A stretch of DNA of 47,122 nt from Bacillota bacterium (GCA_023404345.1 JAEYCB010000068.1:1-47122), one strand, 5' to 3'. Positions 24,780-32,833 are shown, counted from the stretch's first letter. Numbers and translations: made by a program. Notes: generated from the letters alone by a model not told the origin.

Positions 24780-26411
24780 ATGCTGCGCCTTCATCAATTG
24801 GAGCTGTCGCTGGATGACGCCGCCACTTTTGACCCGTCGCGCCTGCGCAGCCTTTGTGCGCAGCGCCTGCGCATCTGCGAAAAAGCCGTGGCTGAAGCGC
24901 ACCTTGTCAAGCGCAGCGTGGATGCAAGAAGCCGGGGAGGTGTGCATTTCTCCCTGACCGCAGACGTTACCTTGGCCCAGGGCGGGGAAGCAGAGGAAAA
25001 GCGTTTGGCCTCCCATTTTAAGCCCAATCAGGTCACGGTGATCAATGGTTCCACCGCCGGAGAAACACCGGACGTATTTGGCCTGCAGCTTACGCCATGG
25101 CCCGCAGGCAAGGCCCGGCCATTGGTGGTGGGGGCGGGGCCCGCGGGGCTGTTTTGCGCGTTAGTGCTTGCATCGCGCGGAGCGCAGCCCATTCTGGTGG
25201 AACGCGGCAAGCCCGTGGAGGCTCGCGCGCAGGATGTAGACCACCTGGAGACTTTCGGAGAGATGGACCCCGAAAGCAACGTGCTCTTCGGCGAAGGAGG
25301 CGCAGGGGCCTTTTCGGACGGAAAGCTCACCTGCGGCCTAAACAGTCCACACATCCGCACGGTTCTGGGCACACTGGTACGCTGTGGCGCGCCGGAGGAA
25401 ATTCTGGTAGCCCAGCGGCCCCATATCGGAACAGATGAGTTGCGGCGTGTGCTGGTAGGTATGCGTGCCGCACTGACACGGCTGGGAGCGGAAATCCGCT
25501 TTGAAACACGCCTGACGGGTCTGGTCCTTCATCAGGGAAAAGTGACCGGCGCACGCTTGACCAGCGCATCGGGCGAGGAGGAATTATCTACAGATACTGT
25601 ATGCCTGGCCATCGGTCACAGCGCACGCGACACCTACGAATGGCTCTGCGCCATGGGCTTGCCCATGCAGCAAAAGCCCTTCGCCATCGGTGTTCGTATC
25701 GAGCATCTGCAGCAAGATATCGACCGTGCACAATATGGCCCTTCGGCAGGCCATCCGGCCCTTCCGCCGGCGGAATACAAACTCAACGTGCCCACACCGG
25801 ACGGTCGTGGGGTATACACTTTCTGTATGTGTCCTGGAGGCCGGGTCATCAACGCCTCCAGCGAGCCAGGCGGCGTGAATGTCAATGGCATGAGCCGCCA
25901 TGCACGCGATGGGCGCAACGCCAACGCCGCCGTGCTGGTTGGTGTTCGGCCTGAAGATTTCGGCGGAAATCATCCTCTGGCGGGTATGTATTTGCAGCGG
26001 CGTATTGAACAGGAGGCTTTCCGCTGTGCGGGAGGCGCATTTCGGGCGCCCTGTCAGCGAGTGGGTGATTTTCTCTCGAGTCGGCCCAGTACCACACTGG
26101 GCGGCGTTGCGCCTACCTACCTGCCAGGTGTAACGCCGGGAGATCTGCGCTCCTTTTTGCCTGACTTTATCACCGATGATCTGCGCCTTGCCCTGCCCAA
26201 GTTAGGCCAGCGGCTCAAGGGCTTCGATCAGCCAGATGCCCTGCTTACCGGACCAGAAACGCGTTCCTCGGCGCCAGTGCGCATTCTGCGGGATCCACAC
26301 CGTCAAAGCCCTCTTTCCGGTTTGTATCCCTTGGGCGAAGGGGCGGGCTACGCAGGTGGCATCGTCTCTGCTGCAGTGGATGGCCTCTGCGCGGGAATGG
26401 ATATCGACTAA
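24780..26411 (+). CDS. Uncharacterised FAD-dependent dehydrogenase (COG2509 type)
   Basis: A 543-residue flavoprotein. An N-terminal domain of about 95 residues, alpha/beta and without a cofactor motif, precedes a FAD-binding core beginning LVVGAGPAGLFCALVLASRG (about 105) with the ribose-binding glutamate in LVERGK. Other conserved parts are FGEGGAGAFSDGKL, IGTDELRRVL and, near the C-terminus, YPLGEGAGYAGGIVSAAVDG. This matches the widespread COG2509 family, whose function is unknown; a role in redox or lipid modification is only a guess. I chose ATG 24780 because CAGGAGGG precedes it and the conserved start is MLRLHQLEL. It is followed 22 bases later by an ECF S component gene, so the three genes up to 27656 probably form one operon. 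Confidence 0.87.
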   Translation: MLRLHQLELSLDDAATFDPSRLRSLCAQRLRICEKAVAEAHLVKRSVDARSRGGVHFSLTADVTLAQGGEAEEKRLASHFKPNQVTVINGSTAGETPDVFGLQLTPWPAGKARPLVVGAGPAGLFCALVLASRGAQPILVERGKPVEARAQDVDHLETFGEMDPESNVLFGEGGAGAFSDGKLTCGLNSPHIRTVLGTLVRCGAPEEILVAQRPHIGTDELRRVLVGMRAALTRLGAEIRFETRLTGLVLHQGKVTGARLTSASGEEELSTDTVCLAIGHSARDTYEWLCAMGLPMQQKPFAIGVRIEHLQQDIDRAQYGPSAGHPALPPAEYKLNVPTPDGRGVYTFCMCPGGRVINASSEPGGVNVNGMSRHARDGRNANAAVLVGVRPEDFGGNHPLAGMYLQRRIEQEAFRCAGGAFRAPCQRVGDFLSSRPSTTLGGVAPTYLPGVTPGDLRSFLPDFITDDLRLALPKLGQRLKGFDQPDALLTGPETRSSAPVRILRDPHRQSPLSGLYPLGEGAGYAGGIVSAAVDGLCAGMDID

Positions 26412-26433
26412 ATCAACGAATGGAGGTACTGCC

Positions 26434-26961
26434 ATGAATACCAAACGCCTTGTGACCGTCGCCGTCCTGATTGCCCTCTATACCGTGTTAAGCCTGTTTT
26501 CTGCAAACCTTGGACTGATCAAGCTCACCTTCGAATCCTTCCCCGTACTGGTGGCCAGTTTGATGTTCGGCTGGGTGGATGGCCTGCTGGTTGGCGCAGT
26601 GGGTGGCTTCCTCAACCAGATGCTTACCTTCGGCTTTACCGTGACAACCTTGATGTGGATCCTGCCCAATGCTGTACGTGGTCTGTTGGTGGGTTTGTAT
26701 GCCAAAAAGCACGGGTTGAATCTGACTATGAAGCAGACTGCCGGCATCGTGCTGGTGACAAGCCTGTTGGTAACGGTACTAAACACCTTGGCCCTGTATA
26801 TCGATAGTCAGATCTTCCACTACCCCATCAGCCTGACCGTGGGTACGATCGCGCTGCGGTTCCTTTCCTCGTTGGTGATGGCGGCCATCTATACGCTGGT
26901 CACACCCCGCACAGTGACACTTTTGCGCCGTGCCAGCATGAGTGGCCGCAGCCATGAATGA
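26434..26961 (+). CDS. ECF transporter S component (vitamin-binding; FolT-like by eye)
   Basis: A 175-residue membrane protein with five to six hydrophobic segments, the size of S components that bind a vitamin for the energy-coupling-factor importers. The order of features (KLTFESFPVLVASLMFGWVDGLLVGAVGGFLNQ, then GFTVTTLMWILPNAVRGLLVGLYAKK) looks most like the folate-family S components. The ligand cannot be decided from this. The general ATPases and T subunit must be encoded elsewhere. ATG 26434 follows TGGAGG. The stop codon overlaps an ATG of the next frame (ATGA at 26958). Confidence 0.85.
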   Translation: MNTKRLVTVAVLIALYTVLSLFSANLGLIKLTFESFPVLVASLMFGWVDGLLVGAVGGFLNQMLTFGFTVTTLMWILPNAVRGLLVGLYAKKHGLNLTMKQTAGIVLVTSLLVTVLNTLALYIDSQIFHYPISLTVGTIALRFLSSLVMAAIYTLVTPRTVTLLRRASMSGRSHE

Positions 26962-26978
26962 AAGGTGAAACAAACGCT

Positions 26979-27656
26979 ATGATTCGTGGTGTTTTATTTG
27001 ACATGGATGGCGTGCTTCTGGACACTGAGCGTCTAGGCTCCCGTCTGTTTGAACAGGCGTTAGTCCGGCACGGATATACCGTTCCAGAAAAACTATATCT
27101 GCGTATGCTGGGATGCACAGCGCAGGCGGGATTCGACATTCTTCATGAGGCTTTTGGACCGGATTTTCCCTACCAGGCCGTGATGGATGAGGTTCATCAG
27201 GGGATTTTCCATACAGCAGTCACTACCGGACTGCCTACCAAAATGGGACTTTCAGAATGTCTGACCGGGCTGCGGGCACGTTCCCTGCGTCTGGCTCTGG
27301 CCACCAGCACCGACCGTGCCATTGTAGAGCGTTATATCCAGGCAACGCCTGCCATGCAAGATGTGTTCGATGTGATGATCTGCGGTGCGGAGGGCGGACG
27401 CAGCAAGCCTGCACCGGACATCTATCTGGCGGCCGCACACAGGCTTGGGTTGGAACCCGGTGAATGCCTGGGCGTGGAGGACAGCCGCAACGGCCTGCGC
27501 AGCCTGACTGCCGCCGGTTGCATCAGCGTGATGATTCCCGATCTGCTCCCCTACGACGAAAGTCTGGCCCCTTATGTCCAGTATCGGCTTTCAAATCTGG
27601 GCCAGCTATGTGGACTTGCGGACCAGCTCAATCTGGATGTGCGGGTTGAATCATGA
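26979..27656 (+). CDS. HAD-family phosphatase (beta-phosphoglucomutase-like)
   Basis: A 225-residue HAD hydrolase with a C1-type cap. Motif I is FDMDGVLLDTE with both catalytic aspartates, motif II is LATSTD, motif III is the Lys in SKPAPDIYLAA, and motif IV is GVEDSRNG. It removes phosphate from a small metabolite or moves it as a mutase; the substrate is unknown. I chose ATG 26979 (MIRGVLFDMDG), which starts where the family usually starts and follows AAAGGTG. An ATG at 26958 overlaps the previous stop and would add seven residues by coupling. Last gene of the operon with the FAD dehydrogenase and the ECF S component. It overlaps the convergent small membrane gene by six bases. Confidence 0.88.
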   Translation: MIRGVLFDMDGVLLDTERLGSRLFEQALVRHGYTVPEKLYLRMLGCTAQAGFDILHEAFGPDFPYQAVMDEVHQGIFHTAVTTGLPTKMGLSECLTGLRARSLRLALATSTDRAIVERYIQATPAMQDVFDVMICGAEGGRSKPAPDIYLAAAHRLGLEPGECLGVEDSRNGLRSLTAAGCISVMIPDLLPYDESLAPYVQYRLSNLGQLCGLADQLNLDVRVES

Positions 27657-27935
27657 CCGGTCTTGAAGGCCGCGATGTTGTCTGCGCTTTTGAAAAAGCC
27701 GGATCATAAGCCCCGCGCCCAGCGCAAGCAGTCCCGCTCCCAATGCGATTAACGGCCTGCTGATGTGGGCCGTGATCCCTGCCCACATCAGCAGGCCGGT
27801 CGCTCCTGCAAACAAAACCAACAGGCTCCCCGCCAATGCAAGCCGGGTCCACAGCGGCCTCTGCCGTGCATTGACGGATTCCACGGTGCCTTCGAATATC
27901 AGTTCAAACACCAGCTCGATCAAATCATCCAACAT
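27651..27935 (-). CDS. Small two-helix membrane protein, function unknown
   Basis: A 94-residue predicted protein. The N-terminal 25 residues are acidic and helical (MLDDLIELVFELIFEGTV). Two hydrophobic segments follow (about 30-52 and 60-78), and the C-terminus is strongly basic (RLFQKRRQHRG). GGGGGAAT about seven bases before the ATG gives ribosome support. I do not recognise a family. It contains a perfect 18-base inverted repeat in the stretch that links the two hydrophobic segments, which is odd for coding DNA. It could be a real small protein or a structured non-coding region; I lean to a real gene on amino-acid pattern. Confidence 0.6.
   Translation of the reverse strand: MLDDLIELVFELIFEGTVESVNARQRPLWTRLALAGSLLVLFAGATGLLMWAGITAHISRPLIALGAGLLALGAGLMIRLFQKRRQHRGLQDRS
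27753..27798. repeat. Perfect 18-base inverted repeat inside a small gene
   Basis: Arms CGGCCTGCTGATGTGGGC (27753-27770) and GCCCACATCAGCAGGCCG (27781-27798) are exact reverse complements around the 10-base loop CGTGATCCCT. No T run follows in either direction, so it is not a simple terminator. Confidence 0.8.
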
Positions 27936-27959
27936 GTGCCCATTCCCCCTGGATTCCCG

Positions 27960-28010
27960 GGCGGCCCCGATTCCCGCAGATGCGGGGCGGGGCCGCCTTG
28001 CTTTGCTTTT
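27960..28010 (+). terminator. Probable terminator between the HAD/small-gene pair and murA
   Basis: GGCGGCCCC (27960-27968) pairs with GGGGCCGCC (27989-27997), with a further inner stem CCCGCA/TGCGGG, followed by a broken T-rich stretch (TTGCTTTGCTTTT). Confidence 0.5.
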
Positions 28011-28066
28011 CTGTGTGCATCATACCATGGTATAAAACGCTTTTCAAGGCGCCTTCACGCCTGGCG

Positions 28067-28095
28067 TTGCAAAGTGTGGTAAAAACATGTATAAT
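28067..28095 (+). promoter_or_regulatory. Promoter of murA
   Basis: TTGCAA (28067-28072), a 17-base spacer and TATAAT (28090-28095). It leaves a leader of about 80 bases containing CTTTGC/GCAAAG and CGGCC/GGCCG arms. Confidence 0.75.
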
Positions 28096-28183
28096 GAAAA
28101 ATGGTCCTTTGCATCATGCCTGTCTTTTGGCAAAGCGAGGTGATTGGCGGCCTTGGGCCGTACCTATGAGCAGCAAGGATAAA

Positions 28184-29431
28184 ATGCTTATCACAGGCGG
28201 TCATCCCCTAATGGGAGAGATCACCGTCAGTGGCGGCAAGAACACGGCCGTGGCGGTCATTCCCGCCGTGCTTCTGTGCGACGAGCCCTGCACCATTGAG
28301 AACCTGCCGGACATCGACGACGTACACGCCCTGATTGAGATTTTGCAGATGCTAGGGGCGGAAACGGAGTATGTGCCGGGGAAATACCTCACCGTGGATC
28401 CGCGCGGTGCAACGGGCTATCGGGTGCCCTTTTCGCTGACCAAGCGTCTTCGTGCCAGTTATTACCTGCTCGGTGCTTTGCTTGGGCGCGGCGGCAGGGC
28501 TGAAGTAGCCTATCCCGGCGGGTGTGACATCGGCAGCAGACCTATTGACCAGCATTTGAAGGGGTTTGCCGCACTGGGTGCATCCATTGAGGACCGGGGC
28601 GGCATGGTCTATGCCAATGCTGACCGGCTGCTGGGTGGCGACGTGTTTTTTGACATGGTCACCGTAGGCGGTACCATCAACGTGATGCTGGCCGCAGCGC
28701 GTGCCGAGGGCACTACCGTGATCTACAACGCAGCCAAGGAGCCCCACATCGTGGACCTGGCTAACTTCCTCAACAGCATGGGTGCACGCGTCAAGGGTGC
28801 GGGCACGGATGTAATCCGCATCCGTGGCATGCAGCACCTCCACCACTGCACCTATACCGTCATCCCCGATCAGATCGAAACCGGCACACTGATGATCGCC
28901 GCCGCCGCCACACGCGGGGATGTGACCATCCACGGCTGCATTCCCACACACATGGAAGCGCTCACCGCCAAGCTGCTGGAAATGGGTGTGCGCGTGACGG
29001 AAAACGACGACTCCATCCGCGTACGGCCTCAGGGCGAGCAGCGGGCTGTCAACGTCAAAACCCAGGTATATCCCGGCTTTCCTACTGATCTGCAGCAGCC
29101 CATGACGGCGCTTCTGTGCATGGCCAATGGCACCTCTACCGTGTGTGAAACCATCTTTGAACAGCGTTTTAAACATCTGGACGAGTTGAGGCGCATGGGC
29201 GCAAAGATCAAACTGGTGGACCGCACCGTGCTTATCGAGGGCGTGCGCGAACTCTACGGCGCACCTGTTACCGTCACCGACCTGCGGGCAGGCGCGGCGC
29301 TGGTGGTGGCAGGCCTGATGGCCAAGGGCGTAACGGAGATTTATGAAACGTCCTATATCGACCGCGGATACGAGCGTATCGAGGAAAAGCTGCGCGCGCT
29401 GGGCGCGGAGATTCGCCGCGAAAAGATTTGA
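28184..29431 (+). CDS. murA: UDP-N-acetylglucosamine 1-carboxyvinyltransferase
   Basis: A 415-residue enzyme that adds enolpyruvate from PEP to UDP-GlcNAc, the first committed step of peptidoglycan synthesis. SGGKNTAVAVIPA near the N-terminus, YPGGCDIGSRPIDQH with the catalytic cysteine (a fosfomycin-sensitive form), and VTDLRAGAALVVAGL toward the C-terminus identify it. I chose ATG 28184 because GCAAGGAT lies a few bases before it; ATG 28166, six codons upstream, is an equally legal start but has no ribosome site. Clostridia often have two MurA paralogs, and which one this is cannot be told. The gene overlaps the start of the J-domain gene at its stop. Confidence 0.95.
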   Translation: MLITGGHPLMGEITVSGGKNTAVAVIPAVLLCDEPCTIENLPDIDDVHALIEILQMLGAETEYVPGKYLTVDPRGATGYRVPFSLTKRLRASYYLLGALLGRGGRAEVAYPGGCDIGSRPIDQHLKGFAALGASIEDRGGMVYANADRLLGGDVFFDMVTVGGTINVMLAAARAEGTTVIYNAAKEPHIVDLANFLNSMGARVKGAGTDVIRIRGMQHLHHCTYTVIPDQIETGTLMIAAAATRGDVTIHGCIPTHMEALTAKLLEMGVRVTENDDSIRVRPQGEQRAVNVKTQVYPGFPTDLQQPMTALLCMANGTSTVCETIFEQRFKHLDELRRMGAKIKLVDRTVLIEGVRELYGAPVTVTDLRAGAALVVAGLMAKGVTEIYETSYIDRGYERIEEKLRALGAEIRREKI

Positions 29432-29976
29432 GTTTCCGCGTCAATGGGAGGTGGTGTTTTCTGTACGACCTCAAGCCCTTTGAACTGCTGGGCCTCAAGC
29501 CTGGCGCCGACGCGCAGGAGGTGCGCGCCGCATACCGCCGGCTGGTCAAAGCATGCCACCCCGACCAGTTTCAGGACCCTCAGCGTCAGAAAGCCGCGCA
29601 GGAACAGCTGCTCCAGCTCAATCTGGCCTATGAAGCGGCCCTCAAGCTGGCATCACAACACCGGGTTGGCTTCAACCTGATCTCTCAGGAAGAAGCCAAG
29701 CACTTTGCTCAGCGCCTGATCGACCAGGGCAATCTGGAAAGTGCGCTGAGACAGTTGGCCCGCGCCGATGGCAAGGATGCAGACTGGTACTTTTTGCAGG
29801 GCAAAATCCTTATGGGCCTGCGGCAGTATGAAACCGCCCACCAGAGCTTTCGGGAGGCTGTCCGGCGTGATCCCGACAATCACAAATACCGCGAGGGCGC
29901 ACTGGATGCGGCGCTCGCCATGAAAAAAAACCGTCCTCTTGCACAGAAGCTCAGGGATGTGCTGGGACGCAAATAA
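29428..29976 (+). CDS. J-domain protein with TPR-like tail
   Basis: A protein of about 182 residues. A short J domain (about 15-70: PFELLGLKPGADAQEVRAAYRRLVKACHPDQFQD, with the HPD tripeptide that stimulates DnaK) is followed by helical TPR-like repeats (about 90-170: LIDQGNLESALRQLARADG, LMGLRQYETAHQSFREAVRRDPDNHKY). It probably recruits the Hsp70 chaperone to a partner, with the TPR part choosing the client. The start is uncertain: TTG 29428 overlaps the murA stop in a TTGA and has no clear ribosome site, while a CTG at 29461 lies eight bases after a strong GGAGGTGG and would start right at the J domain. It is the second gene of the murA transcript and ends with its own terminator. Confidence 0.85.
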   Translation: MSFRVNGRWCFLYDLKPFELLGLKPGADAQEVRAAYRRLVKACHPDQFQDPQRQKAAQEQLLQLNLAYEAALKLASQHRVGFNLISQEEAKHFAQRLIDQGNLESALRQLARADGKDADWYFLQGKILMGLRQYETAHQSFREAVRRDPDNHKYREGALDAALAMKKNRPLAQKLRDVLGRK

Positions 29977-29996
29977 CGTGCAGAATAATGTCGCAG

Positions 29997-30029
29997 GGCA
30001 GGCTGGAGAAAAGCCTGCCATGTTTTTTT
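29997..30029 (+). terminator. Terminator after the J-domain gene
   Basis: GGCAGGCT (29997-30004) pairs perfectly with AGCCTGCC (30012-30019), followed by ATGTTTTTTT. It separates the murA unit from the sporulation operon. Confidence 0.85.
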
Positions 30030-30066
30030 ATGACGCAGTGCCGCTCCGCCATCCTTCGCACTGTGT

Positions 30067-30100
30067 TTCGACATATCCGCCATCCTGTGTGCACTATACT
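30067..30100 (+). promoter_or_regulatory. Putative Spo0A-activated promoter of spoIIGA-sigE
   Basis: TTCGACA at 30067-30073 is an exact reverse-orientation 0A box (TGTCGAA). The -35-like TTCGAC is separated by 22 bases from TATACT (30095-30100). A 22-base spacer with a 0A box on the -35 is the arrangement known for the Bacillus subtilis spoIIG promoter, where Spo0A~P helps sigma-A polymerase. A weaker 0A-like TGACGCA (5 of 7) lies at 30031-30037. Confidence 0.65.
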
Positions 30101-30134
30101 ATTTGCATGCCAAACAAAAAGGAGGGCACAGTCT

Positions 30135-30911
30135 GTGGTGCACGTGGAGGCTTATTTTTTATGGAATGCGGCCATGTGTCTGTGTGCACTGCCGCTGGGA
30201 GGCAAGCTGGCAGGTTTACCTGCGCCAGGGCGGGGCGCGCTGTTCATCTCCGCCGGACTGGGCGGGGCGCTGGCGTTGTGTGCGCTGGTGCTGCCACCCC
30301 TGCAAATCCTGGCACTGGGCAGCCTTCCCTGTGCGGTGGCGCTCTGTTTTCGCACACACGGCTTAGGCCCCTGTCTGCGCGGATGTGCGACCACGCTGGG
30401 CGCATCGTTGTTGCTGGGCGGCGGAGCGCAGGCACTCGTCACCCGCGGCTTGCCAGCGCCGCTTGCGCTGATAGCCGGTGCCGGCGCAACGTTGCTTGTG
30501 TACCTGCTGGCTACACTACTGCCCAACGCCCTTTGCGACGTGCGGCAGGTGGAATTGCGTGTGGATGGAAACGCCGTGATTCTTCCCGCCATGCTGGACA
30601 GTGGAAACCTGCTGCGCGACCCCGTGACGGGGCTTCCGGTACTGGTGGTACCGCGCAAGGCGGCCCGGCTGCTCTTTCCCGGGATATATGACCTGAGCGA
30701 CCTCGCCTCCCTGCCACTGGGGTTCCGGCTGCTCAATGTACGCACGGCGGCAGGCTCTGCGCTACTCCCCCTGTTTCGGCCCGACGAATGCCGCCTGTAT
30801 CTCAATGGCCATCCCTCAGAGGCCCGTTTGCTGGTGGCGGTAGCCGGCCCGGAATACAGCGGTGCACAAGCTCTGGTACCCATGGCTGCCCTTTCGGCGT
30901 CCTTTTCCTGA
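30135..30911 (+). CDS. spoIIGA: Sigma-E processing peptidase SpoIIGA
   Basis: A 258-residue membrane aspartic protease that removes the pro-peptide of sigma-E in the mother cell after septation. The N-terminal half (about 1-135) is very hydrophobic with about five membrane segments. The C-terminal half carries the single catalytic aspartate in AMLDSGNLLRDPVTGLPVLVV, the family hallmark. The best start is GTG 30135, nine bases after AAGGAGG, giving VVHVEAYFLWN, which lines up with the family's start. Sequence outside these motifs is divergent and alanine/leucine-rich. The sigE gene follows 42 bases later and confirms the call. Confidence 0.9.
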   Translation: MVHVEAYFLWNAAMCLCALPLGGKLAGLPAPGRGALFISAGLGGALALCALVLPPLQILALGSLPCAVALCFRTHGLGPCLRGCATTLGASLLLGGGAQALVTRGLPAPLALIAGAGATLLVYLLATLLPNALCDVRQVELRVDGNAVILPAMLDSGNLLRDPVTGLPVLVVPRKAARLLFPGIYDLSDLASLPLGFRLLNVRTAAGSALLPLFRPDECRLYLNGHPSEARLLVAVAGPEYSGAQALVPMAALSASFS

Positions 30912-30953
30912 TGATCTACGGCCCGCGCATGCGGGGGTGAGGAGGCACATGGT

Positions 30954-31667
30954 ATGAATCAGTCACCCGAAAAGCTCCATTTGGCGTTTCAGCGGCTTCT
31001 GATGCGGCTTTTTCCGCAGGAGCTGTTCTACATCGGCGGCCCCGATCCCCTTCCCCCGCCTCTCTCTCCGGAGGAAGAGCGTTCCCTGGCTCTGCGCCTG
31101 AAAGAGCATGACGAGGCCGCTCGCCGTACCCTGATAGAGCATAACCTGCGGCTAGTAGTATTCATCGCCCGGCGATTTGAAAATACCGGCATCCCGCTGG
31201 AGGATCTTATCTCCATTGGGACCATTGGGCTGATCAAAGCGGTGGGTACCTTCGACGCTGAAAAGAAAATCAAAATGGCCACCTATGCCAGTCGCTGCAT
31301 CGAAAATGAAATCCTGATGTTCCTGCGCAAAACCTCTAAGCTGCGGTTGGAGGTGAGCCTAGACGAGCCCCTCAAAACCGACTGGGATGGAAACGAATTG
31401 CTTTTGAGCGACGTGCTGGGTACCCGTCCGGATACGGTATCGGTCAATCTGGACCAGGAAATTGAGCGCGAAATTCTGCGCGACGCGCTAGAGCACCTGG
31501 GGGCACGTGAAAAGCGCATCATCATGCTGCGCTTTGGGTTGGGTGGCCAACGTGAGCGTACCCAGAAGGAGGTGGCCGACCTGCTGGGCATTTCTCAGAG
31601 CTATATCTCCCGGCTGGAAAAGCGCATTCTGAGCCGCCTGCACACCGAGCTCAAACGCATCGGTTGA
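30954..31667 (+). CDS. sigE: RNA polymerase sporulation sigma factor SigE
   Basis: A 237-residue sigma-70-family factor. The N-terminal pro-peptide region (about 1-30) ends near FYIGGPDPLPPPLSPEEE, the segment conserved at the processing site of pro-sigma-E. Region 2 follows (RTLIEHNLRLVVFIARRFENTG, DLISIGTIGLIKAV, MATYASRCIENEILMFLR), and region 4 has the helix-turn-helix TQKEVADLLGISQSYISRLEKRIL. It drives early mother-cell genes in sporulation and stays inactive until SpoIIGA cuts it. GGAGG lies eight bases before ATG 30954. In many Clostridia sigG follows at once; here murG follows. Confidence 0.97.
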   Translation: MNQSPEKLHLAFQRLLMRLFPQELFYIGGPDPLPPPLSPEEERSLALRLKEHDEAARRTLIEHNLRLVVFIARRFENTGIPLEDLISIGTIGLIKAVGTFDAEKKIKMATYASRCIENEILMFLRKTSKLRLEVSLDEPLKTDWDGNELLLSDVLGTRPDTVSVNLDQEIEREILRDALEHLGAREKRIIMLRFGLGGQRERTQKEVADLLGISQSYISRLEKRILSRLHTELKRIG

Positions 31668-31698
31668 TGGGGCATACCGTGCACAAAAGTCCAAAATG

Positions 31699-31707
31699 TG
31701 GTATACT
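31699..31707 (+). promoter_or_regulatory. Extended -10 promoter of murG
   Basis: TGGTATACT (31699-31707) is an extended -10 element. The -35 position reads poorly. murG can also be reached by read-through from sigE, since no terminator lies between them. Confidence 0.45.
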
Positions 31708-31752
31708 AAGCCTACCGGATATCCGGTCAAATCACCAGCCGAGGAGCGCGCC

Positions 31753-32823
31753 ATGAACAAACGCATCGTACTCACCGGGGGCGGCACCGCCGGGCATGTA
31801 ACGCCGCATCTGAGCCTGATTCCCCATCTGAGAAAAGCAGGATACGAAATTCACTATATTGGCACGGAAAATGGCATCGAACGCCAGATGATGGCCAAGT
31901 TCCCCGACATCACCTATCACGCCGTTAAAAGTGGCAAATTGCGCCGCTATTTCAGCTTACAGAACTTCACAGACCCCTTCCGGGTGATCTGGGGGGCGTT
32001 TCAAAGCATCGCACTCATGCGTCGCCTCAAGCCCGACGTATGCTTTTCCAAGGGCGGCTTTGTAAGCGTACCGGTGGTGTTTGGCGCGTGGTTATGCCGC
32101 GTGCCAGCCGTATGCCATGAAAGTGATCTCACCCCCGGCCTAGCGAACCGCATCTGCGCGCGCTTCGCTACCAAGGTAGCAGCAACATTTCCCGAATGTG
32201 CCCGTGCCCTGGGCAAAAAAGGTGTGCTGACGGGAACCCCGCTCAGGCCGGAGCTATTCCGCGGCAGCCGCGCAGCAGGTCTGGCATTGGCCGGGTTTGA
32301 CGGGCAGAAGCCCGTGCTGCTCATGACGGGCGGCAGCCTGGGCGCGCAAAGCGTCAATCGCTGCCTGCGCGAAGCCCTGCCGGAGCTGCTCACCCGCTTC
32401 GACGTTTTGCACCTGTGCGGCAAGGGCAATCTGGACGAAAGCCTCGTAGGAATGAAAGGCTACTGCCAGAAGGAGTTTCTCTCCGAGGAGATGCCCGACG
32501 CACTGGCCGTTGCCGATGTGGTACTTAGCCGTGCGGGAAGCAACACCCTAAGCGAGCTTTTGGCCTTGCACAAGCCTATGCTCCTGGTGCCCTATCCTCT
32601 GGGGGCAAGCCGGGGCGACCAGATTGAAAATGCCAAAAGCTATGCCCGGCAGGGACTGGCGCGAGTGCTGATGCAGGAGGACATGACCGCCCGCACGCTG
32701 ACGGACGCGCTATTCAAGCTCCTGGACGAACGCGCGGAGCTGCTTGCGGCGCTGGAGGCATACCCGGTCAAGGATGGTACGCAGGCTGTGCTTGAACTGA
32801 TTGAGGATGCGAGCAAAAAATAA
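31753..32823 (+). CDS. murG: UDP-GlcNAc:lipid I N-acetylglucosaminyltransferase MurG
   Basis: A 356-residue peripheral membrane GT-B glycosyltransferase that turns lipid I into lipid II. It has the N-terminal glycine loop GGGTAGHVTPHLSLIPHL (about 8-25), CHESDLTPGLANR, the second glycine loop MTGGSLGAQSVNR, and the UDP-GlcNAc site SRAGSNTLSELLALHKPMLLVPYP. The segment before the start (from 31696) is open but GAGGAG just ahead of ATG 31753 sets the start. It follows sigE by 85 bases. It may be a housekeeping copy that also feeds spore-cortex synthesis, or a copy expressed mainly in sporulation (inference). Confidence 0.95.
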   Translation: MNKRIVLTGGGTAGHVTPHLSLIPHLRKAGYEIHYIGTENGIERQMMAKFPDITYHAVKSGKLRRYFSLQNFTDPFRVIWGAFQSIALMRRLKPDVCFSKGGFVSVPVVFGAWLCRVPAVCHESDLTPGLANRICARFATKVAATFPECARALGKKGVLTGTPLRPELFRGSRAAGLALAGFDGQKPVLLMTGGSLGAQSVNRCLREALPELLTRFDVLHLCGKGNLDESLVGMKGYCQKEFLSEEMPDALAVADVVLSRAGSNTLSELLALHKPMLLVPYPLGASRGDQIENAKSYARQGLARVLMQEDMTARTLTDALFKLLDERAELLAALEAYPVKDGTQAVLELIEDASKK

Positions 32824-32833
32824 GCGCATATAA

